A stretch of 64,000 bases of DNA. Source: Terriglobia bacterium (GTDB taxonomy: Bacteria; Acidobacteriota; Terriglobia; Terriglobales; Acidobacteriaceae). The stretch covers positions 62,001 to 126,000 of the forward strand of contig JAIQFP010000002.1 in assembly GCA_020073165.1 (NCBI GenBank), read 5' to 3'. The translations under genes and the position numbers were made by a program. A model generated the notes under the pieces. It saw only the letters and a program-made list of their open reading frames with translations, did not search any database and was not told where the DNA came from. Shown here piece after piece: positions 32,923 through 42,274 of the stretch; position 1 is the first letter of the stretch, and the number at the start of each line of letters is the position of its first letter.

Positions 32923-34536
32923 ATGTCCCTGTGGCGTGCGCTCCCGTGGCTGCTTGCCCTGCTCTGCCCGATGGCAGCGCAGACTCGGCCCACCGTCGCT
33001 GCCCAGCTCGACGCCAAGGAAAAGCAGCTGGAAGACCTCTACGCCGACTACTGGCGCACTGAGTACAAGATCGCTCTGGGCGATGAGGGCCTTTCTTCCC
33101 GCCCCATCCAGGACCAAATCCGTGCCGTGGTCTGCGATGACCGGTTCCTGCACGATCTAACCGCCACCCATTTCCACGACCCGCTGCCCCGCCGGCGCCG
33201 CGACCTGTTCCTGGAAGAGGCCACGTACACCAGGATTACCAACGATCCCAAGCTGACCGCCATCGTGGAGGAAATTACCCGCGAGGAGAACGCGATTCGC
33301 TACCAGGTCGGCGACAAGCAGCTTACCCGTGCCGAACTCAGCAACCTCGTCGCCCACAGCCCCGATCGCGATCTTCGCCAGCAGGCTTGGAAAGCCCGCG
33401 CTCAGATTACTGCTGCGAACGGCGAACGCATCCGCCAGGCCATCCAACTGCGCAACCAACTCGCCCTGCGCTACACCGACGGGCTGTTTTCCACATTTAT
33501 GCTCCACCGCAAGGGGGTGGAGACCGAGAAGCTGTTCGAGTGGTTCGAGGAGATTCGTAGTCAGACGGAAACCGACTACCGCGCCATGCTGGATCAGGCC
33601 CGCAACGCTCTTCATGTTGATAAAGTCGAGCCCTGGGACCTGGAGTTCTATTTTTCCACCCTGACCAACGACTTCGAACAAAAGGCATTCGTGCCCGCTG
33701 ACGGCTGGACGAAAACCAAGCAGTTAGCTGCCAGCCTGGGCTATGACCTCGACAAGCTGCCGGTGGAAATGCGGGTCGCCGATCTCAGTTTCGCCGGCGC
33801 CGCTTACCCCATTACTTACGGGAAAGAAGTCAAAATCCTGGCCAACCGCTACACCGGCATCTTCTTCTACGATCGGTTGCTTCATGCCACTGGACACGCC
33901 CTTCACTACAGCATGATCGACGAACCGTCCTTCCTGCTGCGCGCCAACTTTGCCGAGCCCTTCGACGAAGGTCTGGCACAGGTGCTGGCGCTCATGCTCT
34001 ATCGGCCCGAGGTGGACACCACCCTGTTCGGTCTTACGCCAGGACAAGCTCGGGTTGTGGCAGAAACCTACAAACTGAAGGCCATGTTCCAACTGCGCGA
34101 AACCATGGCGGACTCTCTCTTCGAGTTTGAAGCCTATGCCGACCCCGATCAGGATCTCACGGAGATCTACGACCGCATTCACTCCCAGTATCTCGGCGTA
34201 GATATGCACGGTGCCGCCGTCTGGGCCTACAACCCCTTCTACGGTTCCGATCCCATCTACCTGCAGAGCTACGTGGTGGCGGAGATGGTCGCCCGGCAGA
34301 TCGGTCACAACCTGGATCAGAAGTTCGGCACAAGATGGAACAAGAATGCCGGCGCTTTCCTGAGGAGCCAGTTCTACTCTCGGGGAGCAGAGCAGACCCT
34401 CGATGGCATCATGCGGAGCGGAACCGGTGAACCCGTCACCGCCCGCAGCCTCGTCGACTATTTCCACGCCACGAGTCCCATGGAGGCCGAAGCGTCCCCA
34501 GCACGCGGACCCCGGGGCGAAGGCCGGCAGCGCTAG
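32923..34536 (+). CDS. Secreted M2/M3-like peptidase homologue lacking the catalytic Glu
   Basis: A 537-residue exported, mostly helical protein related to the gluzincin carboxypeptidases M2 (ACE-like) and M3. A signal peptide (LPWLLALLCPMAAQ) is followed by the helical body. The zinc motif should read HExxH; here it is LLHATGHALHY, so both His ligands remain but the Glu base is Ala. The third ligand is retained in AEPFDEGLAQVLAL, 25-30 residues later as in the family. Codon GCC needs two changes from a Glu codon, so a single sequencing error does not explain it. It may bind zinc or peptides without cleaving them. It is divergent from the metal-transporter gene. Confidence 0.78.
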   Translation: MSLWRALPWLLALLCPMAAQTRPTVAAQLDAKEKQLEDLYADYWRTEYKIALGDEGLSSRPIQDQIRAVVCDDRFLHDLTATHFHDPLPRRRRDLFLEEATYTRITNDPKLTAIVEEITREENAIRYQVGDKQLTRAELSNLVAHSPDRDLRQQAWKARAQITAANGERIRQAIQLRNQLALRYTDGLFSTFMLHRKGVETEKLFEWFEEIRSQTETDYRAMLDQARNALHVDKVEPWDLEFYFSTLTNDFEQKAFVPADGWTKTKQLAASLGYDLDKLPVEMRVADLSFAGAAYPITYGKEVKILANRYTGIFFYDRLLHATGHALHYSMIDEPSFLLRANFAEPFDEGLAQVLALMLYRPEVDTTLFGLTPGQARVVAETYKLKAMFQLRETMADSLFEFEAYADPDQDLTEIYDRIHSQYLGVDMHGAAVWAYNPFYGSDPIYLQSYVVAEMVARQIGHNLDQKFGTRWNKNAGAFLRSQFYSRGAEQTLDGIMRSGTGEPVTARSLVDYFHATSPMEAEASPARGPRGEGRQR

Positions 34537-34576
34537 ATACCTCACCGCACCAAACTTCACCGGTTGCCTGGAGGAT

Positions 34577-34651
34577 TGGAGCGGGAGACCGGGATCGAAC
34601 CGGCGACATCCAGCTTGGGAAGCTGGCGTTCTACCGCTGAACTACTCCCGC
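34577..34651 (-). tRNA. tRNA-Gly (anticodon CCC)
   Basis: On the minus strand a full cloverleaf forms: acceptor stem GCGGGAG/CTCCCGC, D arm GTTC-AGCGGTA-GAAC, anticodon arm CCAGC-TTCCCAA-GCTGG with anticodon CCC, T arm GCCGG-TTCGATC-CCGGT, discriminator U and an encoded CCA (34577-34579). It reads GGG codons. It stands alone between the pseudo-peptidase and the nucleoside transporter genes. Confidence 0.97.
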
Positions 34652-34811
34652 TCGCCGAACGGTAGGTAAAGCGAGAGTATCACCGAGTCCCCTGCCCTCG
34701 CAATACGCGCACTCTTGCCCTCGCCGCCCTTCGGTGTATTGCACAGGAAGGTTCCAGACCTGCCGAATGCGGAACTGGCACTGTCCACCTTTCACTACAA
34801 TTCATAACGAC

Positions 34812-36056
34812 ATGGGCCGATTTACCGGCGTTCTCGGTCTGCTGGCTATGCTGGGACTGGCCTTTGCCTTTTCCTCCAACCGCCGCGCCATCCGCATCAA
34901 GACCGTCGCCTGGGGACTCGGCCTGCAGTTCGTCTTCGCCGTGTTCGTGCTGCGCAGCGATCTGGGCCGCTCCCTGTTCCAGAAGGCAGGCGACGCGGTC
35001 AATCGCCTGCTCAGCTACTCCTTTGCCGGCTCACAGTTTGTGTTCGGCGACCTGGGGAAACAGGGCTCCCATTTCGGTCTTGTTCTGGCGTTCCAGGTAC
35101 TGCCCACCATCATCTTCATTGCAGCCTTCTTCGCCGTCCTCTATCACTATGGCATTATGCAGTTCATCATCCGCCAAATGGCGCGCGTGATGACCCGCTT
35201 CATGGGCGCGAGCGGCGCCGAGTCGCTCAACGTTGCCGCCAGCATCTTCATGGGACAGACCGAGGCGCCGCTGACCATCCGCCCCTTCTTGCCCGATCTC
35301 ACCCGCTCGGAACTTATGACTGTGATGACCAGCGGCATGGCACACGTGTCCGGCGGAATTATGGCCGCGTACATCTTCTTCGGGATCGAACCCAAGCACC
35401 TGCTCAGCGCCGTCATCATGACTGCCCCGGGGACCATCCTGGTAGCCAAGATGCTGGTGCCGGAAACCGAACAGTCGAAAACCGCCGGCCGGGTTGACAT
35501 GCCGGAAGAAGAAGTCGCCACCGAGAAGAGCGAGAACCTGGTGGCTGCCGTCGCCCGCGGCACGACCGACGGCTTGCACCTGGCGCTGAACGTGGCTGCC
35601 ATGCTGATCTCTTTTCTGGCCTTGATCGCATTGACCAATGGCATCCTGGGCGGCATTCACAACGGCTTGGCGCATTACGGCCTTACCTGGTTCCCGGACA
35701 GTTTGGAGAAAATTCTCGGAACGTTGTTCGCCCCTATTGCGTGGATCATCGGCATCCCCTGGCACGACTGCCCCATCATCGGCAACCTGCTCGGAACGCG
35801 CATGGTGCTGAACGAGTTGGTAGCTTTTTCCCTGCTGGGACCACAGAAAGCCGCGCTCGATCCACGCTCTTTCACCATCGCCACGTTCGCGCTGTGCGGT
35901 TTTGCCAACCTGGGCTCGATTGGCATCCAGATCGGCGGGATTGGCGCGCTCGCGCCCAACAAGAAGGGTGAACTGGCGCGACTCGGGGTGCGCGCCATGC
36001 TGGCGGGAACCATGGCCAACCTGATGTCCGCCGCTATTGCCGGGATGTTGTTATGA
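34812..36056 (+). CDS. Concentrative nucleoside transporter (NupC/CNT family)
   Basis: A 414-residue inner-membrane protein that imports nucleosides with H+ or Na+. Family motifs are [19 protein letters not shown] and, later, [14 protein letters not shown] with [20 protein letters not shown]. About ten hydrophobic segments are visible. ATG 34812 ([14 protein letters not shown]) starts the first helix; an upstream frame from 34734 would add a polar, unlike segment. The stop codon at 36054-36056 abuts the stop of convergent deoC (36051-36053), so the coding ends overlap by 6 bp. The pairing with deoC suggests use of deoxynucleosides. Confidence 0.92.
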   Translation: MGRFTGVLGLLAMLGLAFAFSSNRRAIRIKTVAWGLGLQFVFAVFVLRSDLGRSLFQKAGDAVNRLLSYSFAGSQFVFGDLGKQGSHFGLVLAFQVLPTIIFIAAFFAVLYHYGIMQFIIRQMARVMTRFMGASGAESLNVAASIFMGQTEAPLTIRPFLPDLTRSELMTVMTSGMAHVSGGIMAAYIFFGIEPKHLLSAVIMTAPGTILVAKMLVPETEQSKTAGRVDMPEEEVATEKSENLVAAVARGTTDGLHLALNVAAMLISFLALIALTNGILGGIHNGLAHYGLTWFPDSLEKILGTLFAPIAWIIGIPWHDCPIIGNLLGTRMVLNELVAFSLLGPQKAALDPRSFTIATFALCGFANLGSIGIQIGGIGALAPNKKGELARLGVRAMLAGTMANLMSAAIAGMLL

Positions 36057-36746
36057 CCCTCCGCGCAATTCGCGGATAATGCTCACCCCGCTGCTGGTGC
36101 CGATGCGGTTGGCGCCTGCCGCAATCATGGCCGTGGCGTCGCCCGCAGTCCGAATTCCCCCCGATGCTTTCACGCCAATCGCATCGCCGACGATGCGGCG
36201 CATGAGTGCCACGTCTGCCACGGTCGCGCCCCCGCCCAGGAAGCCAGTGGATGTTTTTACAAAATCCGCCGTCGCCTCCACGCTGATCTCGCAGGCCATC
36301 TTCTTTTCCTCGTCGCTGAGGAGAACGGTCTCCAGGATGACTTTGAGCAATCCGCCGCGTGCGTGAGTCACCTCGGCCACTCCGCGGATGTCTGACAAAA
36401 CCAGTCCCCGATCGCCCGATTTGAGCGCACCGATGTTAAGCACCATGTCGATCTCGCTCGCCCCAAGCCGCAACGCCTCTTCCGCCTCGTAGCGTTTCAC
36501 GCAGGTGAGATTGGCGCCGAGTGGAAAACCGGCCACGGTTGCCACTTTGACCGCACCGCCCCGTAACAGGGAAACAGCCAACTCCACGTAACACGAGCTG
36601 ACCACGGCAGCTGTGAAGCCGAATTCCCGGGCTTCGTCACATAAACGAACGATCTGCTCCCGCGTTGCTTCCGGCCGCAGGTTGGTGTGGTCAATCATTC
36701 GGGCCAGGTTCTGCCAGATGAGATTTTCAGCATTCATTGGCATCAT
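36051..36746 (-). CDS. deoC: Deoxyribose-phosphate aldolase
   Basis: DeoC splits 2-deoxyribose-5-phosphate into glyceraldehyde-3-phosphate and acetaldehyde. The 231 residues show [40 protein letters not shown], the Schiff-base lysine in [10 protein letters not shown] and the second lysine in [10 protein letters not shown], a full catalytic set. Start is ATG 36746 (or 36743, 36737); only a weak GAGAAA precedes it. It is the last gene of a minus-strand run (histidine kinase, membrane protein, deoC). Functionally it matches the convergent nucleoside transporter. Confidence 0.95.
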   Translation of the reverse strand: MMPMNAENLIWQNLARMIDHTNLRPEATREQIVRLCDEAREFGFTAAVVSSCYVELAVSLLRGGAVKVATVAGFPLGANLTCVKRYEAEEALRLGASEIDMVLNIGALKSGDRGLVLSDIRGVAEVTHARGGLLKVILETVLLSDEEKKMACEISVEATADFVKTSTGFLGGGATVADVALMRRIVGDAIGVKASGGIRTAGDATAMIAAGANRIGTSSGVSIIRELRGGS

Positions 36747-36796
36747 CGTATTTCTCGACCACTGCGGACGCGAGAGGACGAAGAAGAGTCCGGGCC

Positions 36797-37222
36797 TCAA
36801 CGTAGAAAGGGTTTTCGGACCTGCGGCCGCAGAATGTAGAACAGCAGCAATCCCGCAACCACAACTCCAACAGCACCGCGAATGAATTGTCCCATGAACA
36901 TATTGACGAGATCGCCGATGACCTGGCTGATGACGATCACCACCGCCAACATCCAGCCCCAGACTCGGCGTCGGAACCATCCCACCCCGGTGGCGGCCAG
37001 CGCGGCACTCAGCAATAAGAAGAGAACTCCGACCGTTCGACCCAGGGGAGCCAGCCGGGCATAGGCAGTTGGATTCAGGGACCACACGCGATCAAGCCCT
37101 GTACCCGGCCAAGCCAAAGTCGTTCCCGCAAGGGCAGCCATGGCGGTGCCGAAGAAGAAGAACGCGCCAACCGCCGTCATCCCCCGCGGTTCAATGACCC
37201 GCCCTGAGTTGCGAGTACTCAC
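36797..37222 (-). CDS. Small membrane protein of unknown function
   Basis: A 141-residue protein with about four hydrophobic segments: [59 protein letters not shown] and [19 protein letters not shown] recognise no named domain. It starts at GTG 37222, overlapping the stop of the histidine kinase gene in a GTGA junction, so the two are likely translated together. A role with the kinase is possible but not shown. Confidence 0.72.
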   Translation of the reverse strand: MSTRNSGRVIEPRGMTAVGAFFFFGTAMAALAGTTLAWPGTGLDRVWSLNPTAYARLAPLGRTVGVLFLLLSAALAATGVGWFRRRVWGWMLAVVIVISQVIGDLVNMFMGQFIRGAVGVVVAGLLLFYILRPQVRKPFLR

Positions 37223-39219
37223 TCGAGCGCCTGGTGGATCGTCTTCAACAGGGCCGCACGGGTGAAAGGCTTTTCCAGAAGGTTTACGCCGGCAATCAAC
37301 GCGCCCTGGTCCGAGATCAGGTCGCCGGCGTAGCCGGACATGAAGACAACTTTCATCGCCGGATGGGATTCTGTGAGGCGTAAAGCCAGCTCCGGCCCAC
37401 TCATGCCCCGCATCACAACGTCGGTCAGCGTGATGTCGATCGAGTCCCGGCCGGAAGTCAGATGTTCCAGCGCGGCTTTGCCTTCGTTCGCTTCCACGAC
37501 TCGATAGCCGTGTGCCTCCAGCATCTGACGCGTCAGGGTTCGCATCAGATCCTCGTCTTCCACCACCATGACCGTTTTCCCCTCCGCCCTGGGCGGCAAG
37601 GTCTCCGCGTCGGACGCAGGCGCCAAGCCGAGTTTGTGATCGGCGCAGGGCAGATAGATCTTGAAGGTCGTGCCCCGGCCAGGTTCGCTGTAGACCCAGA
37701 CATGGCCGTGACTCTGGTTCACAATCCCATACACGGTCGCTAACCCCAAGCCGGTTCCGCGGCCGGTTTCTTTAGTGGTGAAGAAAGGCTCGAAGATGTG
37801 CGCCACCGTCGCATCGTCCATGCCGATACCATTGTCGCTGACTGCCAGCATCACGTAGCGGCCTGCGCTCAGGGGCGGATGCTGTGCGGCAAACTCCTGG
37901 TCGAAATCCATCACCGCCGTCTCGAGGATCAGCTTGCCTCCCCCGGGCATTGCGTCCCGCGCATTCAGTGCCAGGTTCACGACAATCTGGTCCAGCTGGC
38001 TGGGGTCCGCTTCCACAATAGCGGACGCTGGCCGGCAATTAAGGGTCATTTGGACAGCGTCGCCCAGCAGAGGCCGCAGCAGCCTGCTTACCTCCTTCAG
38101 TTGCTGGTTCAGGTCCAGCACTCGCGGTTGCAAGGGTTGCTTGCGGCTGAAGGTGAGCAACTGACGGGTCAGGGATGCGCCGCGTTCCGAAGCCTGCCGG
38201 ATGTTTGCAAGATATGGCCGCGCCTCGGGCTTCTCGCCCACGCATCCGCGCAGCAACTCACTGCTGGCGGTAATGATACCCAGAAGATTGTTGAAGTCAT
38301 GGGCGATGCCGCCCGCCAGTCGTCCTACCGATTCCATTTTCTGGGCCTGCAGGAGTTGTTCTTCGGCGCGCTTTTGTGCGGTGATGTTGCGGGCGATGGT
38401 GAATGCTCCAACGATGGTGCCCTCGCCATCGCGTACGGGCGAGACTGAAATGGATACATTGAGCCGCCGTCCATCTCTGGTGACCCGCACGGTTTCGAAA
38501 TACTCCACCCGCTCGCCATGGCGAATTCGCTCCAGGATATTCGGGATTTCATCGGAATGATCTTTGGGGGCCAGCATGGAGATGGACTTGCCAATCACCT
38601 CTTCCGGCTTGTAGCCGTAAATGCTCTCCGCTCCCTTGTTCCAGTGAGTGATGATGCCGTCGAGACTCTTGCCGATGATTGCATCCTGGGAAGAATCGAC
38701 GGCCAGGGCCAGCCGGTTTTCATAGTCCCGAAGCTGCCGGTCTTTCCTGCGCTCCAGGTCGGCGTGGACCCGCCGTAGCTCCTCCTCGATGCGTTTACGA
38801 TCGCTGATATCGCGAATCGCGCTCAGCACCAGCAGCCCCTCTCCGGTCGCGATCGGACTGAGGCTGATTTCCACGGGAAACTCCGATCCATCCCGCCGTC
38901 TTCCATGGAGATCCAGGCCGGCTCCCATGCGGCGAACCTTGGGAAGGTCCGCGAACCGCTCGCGATGTTGGCGGTGCTGCAGGCGCTGACGCTCCGGGAC
39001 CAGCATCTCGATCCTCTGGCCGATCAATTCATCTCGCGTGTATCCGAACAAGTCCTGGGTTTGCGAATTGACCTGAACCACGATTCCGTCCTGATTCACA
39101 GCTACCATGGCGTCCGGAATCGCTTCCAAAAGGCTGGGCGACAACAGGGTTTCCGCCAGGGTTTTCAGCGGCTGCGGCAGCTTCCCCGGGTCTCCGGCAT
39201 CAAAGACTGGCTTACTCAT
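37219..39219 (-). CDS. Hybrid PAS-sensor histidine kinase with C-terminal receiver
   Basis: A 666-residue signalling protein with no transmembrane segment, so probably cytoplasmic. Two PAS domains (~30-145 and 160-285, each with RDGxEF/RRL-type cores) are followed by HisKA with GRLAGGIAHDFNNLLGIIT (phospho-His near 310), the HATPase domain (LNARDAM N box, SDNGIGMDD, GTGLGLATVYG), and a receiver (~545-665) with EDEDLMR and the phospho-acceptor Asp in ITLTDVVMRG. The ATG at 39219 follows GGGGAG. The layout suggests phosphorelay; no separate response regulator is next to it. Confidence 0.92.
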   Translation of the reverse strand: MSKPVFDAGDPGKLPQPLKTLAETLLSPSLLEAIPDAMVAVNQDGIVVQVNSQTQDLFGYTRDELIGQRIEMLVPERQRLQHRQHRERFADLPKVRRMGAGLDLHGRRRDGSEFPVEISLSPIATGEGLLVLSAIRDISDRKRIEEELRRVHADLERRKDRQLRDYENRLALAVDSSQDAIIGKSLDGIITHWNKGAESIYGYKPEEVIGKSISMLAPKDHSDEIPNILERIRHGERVEYFETVRVTRDGRRLNVSISVSPVRDGEGTIVGAFTIARNITAQKRAEEQLLQAQKMESVGRLAGGIAHDFNNLLGIITASSELLRGCVGEKPEARPYLANIRQASERGASLTRQLLTFSRKQPLQPRVLDLNQQLKEVSRLLRPLLGDAVQMTLNCRPASAIVEADPSQLDQIVVNLALNARDAMPGGGKLILETAVMDFDQEFAAQHPPLSAGRYVMLAVSDNGIGMDDATVAHIFEPFFTTKETGRGTGLGLATVYGIVNQSHGHVWVYSEPGRGTTFKIYLPCADHKLGLAPASDAETLPPRAEGKTVMVVEDEDLMRTLTRQMLEAHGYRVVEANEGKAALEHLTSGRDSIDITLTDVVMRGMSGPELALRLTESHPAMKVVFMSGYAGDLISDQGALIAGVNLLEKPFTRAALLKTIHQALE

Positions 39220-39392
39220 ATCACTCCCCACCCGAAATACCTCTACTATACTTCCGAAACCGTACCCCCTGAAATAGCGTTTCGTTCAAGCCCAGGGGAT
39301 GGGACACGAATGATGCCATTTCACCTCTGGCAGATGCGATTTTCACGGAGAGCGGATCATGGCACAATCAAGTCCCGCAGCAAGGAGAAATC

Positions 39393-40151
39393 ATGATCAT
39401 CCGTGACAATGAGCTTGTGGACATCTCGACACCTACGGGGCCGATGCGCACCTGCATATTGCGACCGGTAGCCGCGGGGAAATATCCCGGAGTAGTGCTG
39501 TATTCGGAAATCTTTCAGATCACTGCGCCTGTCCGTCGCGCGTCGGCCATCCTCGCCGGACAGGGCTTCGTGGTGGCGGTGCCGGAGATATTTCATGAAC
39601 TGGAAGCGCCGGGCACGGTGCTGGCTTACGACCAGGCCGGCGCAGATCGCGGCAATGCAGACAAGATCACCAAGGCGATTTCGTCCTACGATGCAGATGC
39701 GCGAGCCGCGCTGGATTTTCTGAAGTCATACGAATTCTGCACGGGGCGGTTGGGCGTGATGGGAATCTGCATCGGCGGGCATTTGGCCTTTCGCGCGGCC
39801 ATGAATCCTGATGTGCTGGCCGCGGCCTGTTTTTATGCAACCGACATTCACTCCGGCAGCCTCGGGCAGGGCAAGCATGACAATTCGCTGCAGCGGGCGG
39901 GCGAGATTCGTGGAGAATTGCTCCACATCTGGGGACGGCAGGACCCGCACATCCCGCTCGAAGGGCGCAATCTCATCAAAGCCCGGCTGGAAGAAGCTGG
40001 GGTTCGGTTCACCTGGCACGAGTTCAATGCCGCACATGCCTTCATGCGCGATGAAGGCCCACGCTATGACCCGGCCCTGGCGCAGCAGTGCTGGGGCTTG
40101 GTGTTCGAACTTTTTCACCGCCGTCTGGGATCGGGAGATCTTCCCAGCTAG
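39393..40151 (+). CDS. Dienelactone hydrolase family protein
   Basis: A 252-residue alpha/beta hydrolase. The nucleophile elbow is GICIGGH, with Cys in place of Ser as in dienelactone hydrolase; the acid Asp is in LLHIWGRQDPHIPLEGR and the base His in FNAAHAFMRDEGPRYD. No signal peptide, so it is cytoplasmic. In the classical pathway this activity opens dienelactones from chloroaromatics, but many relatives are general carboxyl-ester hydrolases and no catabolic operon is visible here. The ATG at 39393 follows AAGGAGA. Confidence 0.88.
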   Translation: MIIRDNELVDISTPTGPMRTCILRPVAAGKYPGVVLYSEIFQITAPVRRASAILAGQGFVVAVPEIFHELEAPGTVLAYDQAGADRGNADKITKAISSYDADARAALDFLKSYEFCTGRLGVMGICIGGHLAFRAAMNPDVLAAACFYATDIHSGSLGQGKHDNSLQRAGEIRGELLHIWGRQDPHIPLEGRNLIKARLEEAGVRFTWHEFNAAHAFMRDEGPRYDPALAQQCWGLVFELFHRRLGSGDLPS

Positions 40152-40154
40152 GTT

Positions 40155-41270
40155 CTACGTCCAGCGGAACAGGCGCAGAGCCAACAGGAAGGAGATGCCA
40201 CCCCAAAGCACGAGGATGAGCAATCGTCCCGCCTGCGATCCCAGCGAAGCGCCCTGCAGGATCGTGGCCCGTAGCGCGTCATTGAGTGCGGTCAGCGGCA
40301 GCGCTTTGATGAACGGCTGGAGCAAGGCCGGAAAGCGCTCATACGAGAAGAAGACGCCGGAGAAGACCCACATGGGCATCATGACCACGTTGATCAGGCC
40401 GCTGGCGCTTTCGATTTTCTGTGCCCGGCTGGCGGTGAGCAGGCCGAGCCCGCCAAACGAGATCGCGCCCACTGCGCCCAGCAGCAGGATGCTGACGAGC
40501 GAGCCCAGGATGCGCATCTGAAAGATGAGGGCGCCAAAGCCTAGCAATAGGCCCACTTCAGTCAACATCAGCACCAGGCGGCTGCTGGTCAGCGCCAGCA
40601 GAAAATCGCTGCGCCGCATGGGCGTGGCCACAAAACGCTTGAGCAGCTTGCGCTGGCGCATCTCCACCAGGGCAAAGCCAATGCCCCACATGGCGGCGTT
40701 CATGATGTTCATGCCCAACAGCCCGGGAATGAGGAAATCGATGTAGCGCGACCCGGGCTCGCTGGAGCTGACCCCAGAGGTAGGCAGGGGATCTTTGCGT
40801 CCGGCGGCGATTTGCAAGGCATCATCCACCTCCGCACGGGACAGGACACTCTCCTGCCTCGAAGGATCGTAGTGGTAGCGGAAGCCTCCCCTGCCGTCGG
40901 GTTCGACTGCGAGGTCGTACTTGCCCAACCGAAAGCCCTGTAGCGCCTTTGCCTGATCGAGCACATCGGCGTGAATCGAGTCTTTCTGCGGCGAACGCCG
41001 AATCATGGCGAGAGCGTCCTCCGCCCCCGGCCCGGCAACGATCACGATGGAGGTCACGTCCGCCGGCTTGTTGCGGAAGGCGATCCCCAGTCCCAGCGCC
41101 AGCAGCAACGGAAACACAAATACCCAGAAGATGACCTCGGGCTCACGCTGCAACTCCTTCATACGAGCCATCAGCAAATGGGTATAGCCCGACCAGCGGC
41201 CGTTGCGCGGAGCGGGAGTGTCAGGTTTCCGGACTTCCGCAGGGTGGACCGGTTGTTCGGAGACGGCCAT
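40155..41270 (-). CDS. ABC-2 type transporter permease
   Basis: A 371-residue inner-membrane permease. One helix near the N terminus (FWVFVFPLLLALGLGIAFR) is followed by a large extracytoplasmic region (~65-190), then about five helices in the C-terminal half, including FALVEMRQRKLLKRFVATPM before the core, the typical NatB/YhiH-style layout. It works with the ATPase encoded just upstream; the cargo is unknown (drugs or lipids are common). Its ATG at 41268-41270 is one base after the ATPase stop, so the pair is an operon. Confidence 0.88.
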   Translation of the reverse strand: MAVSEQPVHPAEVRKPDTPAPRNGRWSGYTHLLMARMKELQREPEVIFWVFVFPLLLALGLGIAFRNKPADVTSIVIVAGPGAEDALAMIRRSPQKDSIHADVLDQAKALQGFRLGKYDLAVEPDGRGGFRYHYDPSRQESVLSRAEVDDALQIAAGRKDPLPTSGVSSSEPGSRYIDFLIPGLLGMNIMNAAMWGIGFALVEMRQRKLLKRFVATPMRRSDFLLALTSSRLVLMLTEVGLLLGFGALIFQMRILGSLVSILLLGAVGAISFGGLGLLTASRAQKIESASGLINVVMMPMWVFSGVFFSYERFPALLQPFIKALPLTALNDALRATILQGASLGSQAGRLLILVLWGGISFLLALRLFRWT

Positions 41271-41271
41271 T

Positions 41272-42204
41272 TCACTCCTCCCTCAGGTGTCGCCCGGTCA
41301 GACGCACGAACACGTCTTCCAGGCTCGCTTGGCGCGTGGTCAGGTGCAACAGTTGCTCGTGTTGTTTGTCCACAGCATCAAGCAGCGCGGGAATAGTCAG
41401 GTGCGGCTCGTGCACGTGAAGACAGACCAGGCCGTCGTCGGTGCGAACGGACTCGACTCCCGGCAGCCCACGCCAAACCTCGAGCGCGGTGCCGTTCGAG
41501 TTGCCGCTCACGGCGAACTCCACCACGTGATGTCCGCCCAGGCGCTCTATGAGGTCAGCGGGCGTGCCCTCGGCGATGATTTTGCCGTAATCCACGATGG
41601 CGAGCCGGTCGCAGAGCCGCTCGGCTTCGTCCATGTAATGCGTGGTGAGCAGCACCGTACCGCCGCTCTGCTGGAAGGCACGAATGATGTCCCACAGCTG
41701 GCGGCGGCTTTGCGGATCAAGCCCGGTCGTGGGCTCGTCCAGAAACAGAATCTTGGGATTGCCTACCAGTGCCGTAGCCACCGCCAGGCGCTGCCGCTGT
41801 CCGCCGGAAAGTTTGCCCACCCAGGTATCGCCCTTCTCGCTGAGCTGCATTTGTTCCAGTACGTCACCCGAGCAGCGTGGTTCCCGATAGAAACTGGCAA
41901 ACAGCTCGATGGTCTCACGCACCGTAAGTTTTTCCGAGAGCCGCGTTTCCTGCAGGGAGATGCCCAGCCACTCGCGCAATTCACGGGCGTTCTCTTGCCA
42001 GGTGTGGCCGAGGATGCTCACCTGCCCGCCTGTGGGCTCGAGCAATCCTTCCAGGATTTCAATGGTGGTGGTCTTCCCTGCCCCATTCGGCCCAAGCAAG
42101 CCGAAGCATTCTCCGGTCTCGATTGCGAGGCTCAGCCCGCGCACGGCTTCGACTCTCCCGTCGTAGGTCTTGCGCAGATCACGGCATTGGATGACAGTCC
42201 CCAC
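41272..42204 (-). CDS. ABC transporter ATP-binding protein
   Basis: A 310-residue ATPase of the ABC-2 exporter group. Walker A is GPNGAGKTT (~38-46), the Q-loop region follows, the signature is KLSGGQRQRLAVATAL, Walker B is ILFLDEPTTGLDP, and the switch His is in LLTTHYMDEAE. The C-terminal ~85 residues form the extension common in drug- or antibiotic-export ATPases. First gene of a two-gene operon with the permease. Confidence 0.93.
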   Translation of the reverse strand: MGTVIQCRDLRKTYDGRVEAVRGLSLAIETGECFGLLGPNGAGKTTTIEILEGLLEPTGGQVSILGHTWQENARELREWLGISLQETRLSEKLTVRETIELFASFYREPRCSGDVLEQMQLSEKGDTWVGKLSGGQRQRLAVATALVGNPKILFLDEPTTGLDPQSRRQLWDIIRAFQQSGGTVLLTTHYMDEAERLCDRLAIVDYGKIIAEGTPADLIERLGGHHVVEFAVSGNSNGTALEVWRGLPGVESVRTDDGLVCLHVHEPHLTIPALLDAVDKQHEQLLHLTTRQASLEDVFVRLTGRHLREE

Positions 42205-42274
42205 GCAGCGATTCTAACGTAGTAACCGCTGTGAATGCCTCTTGGTCTCGGGAAGCGGATCGGGCAACAAGCGG

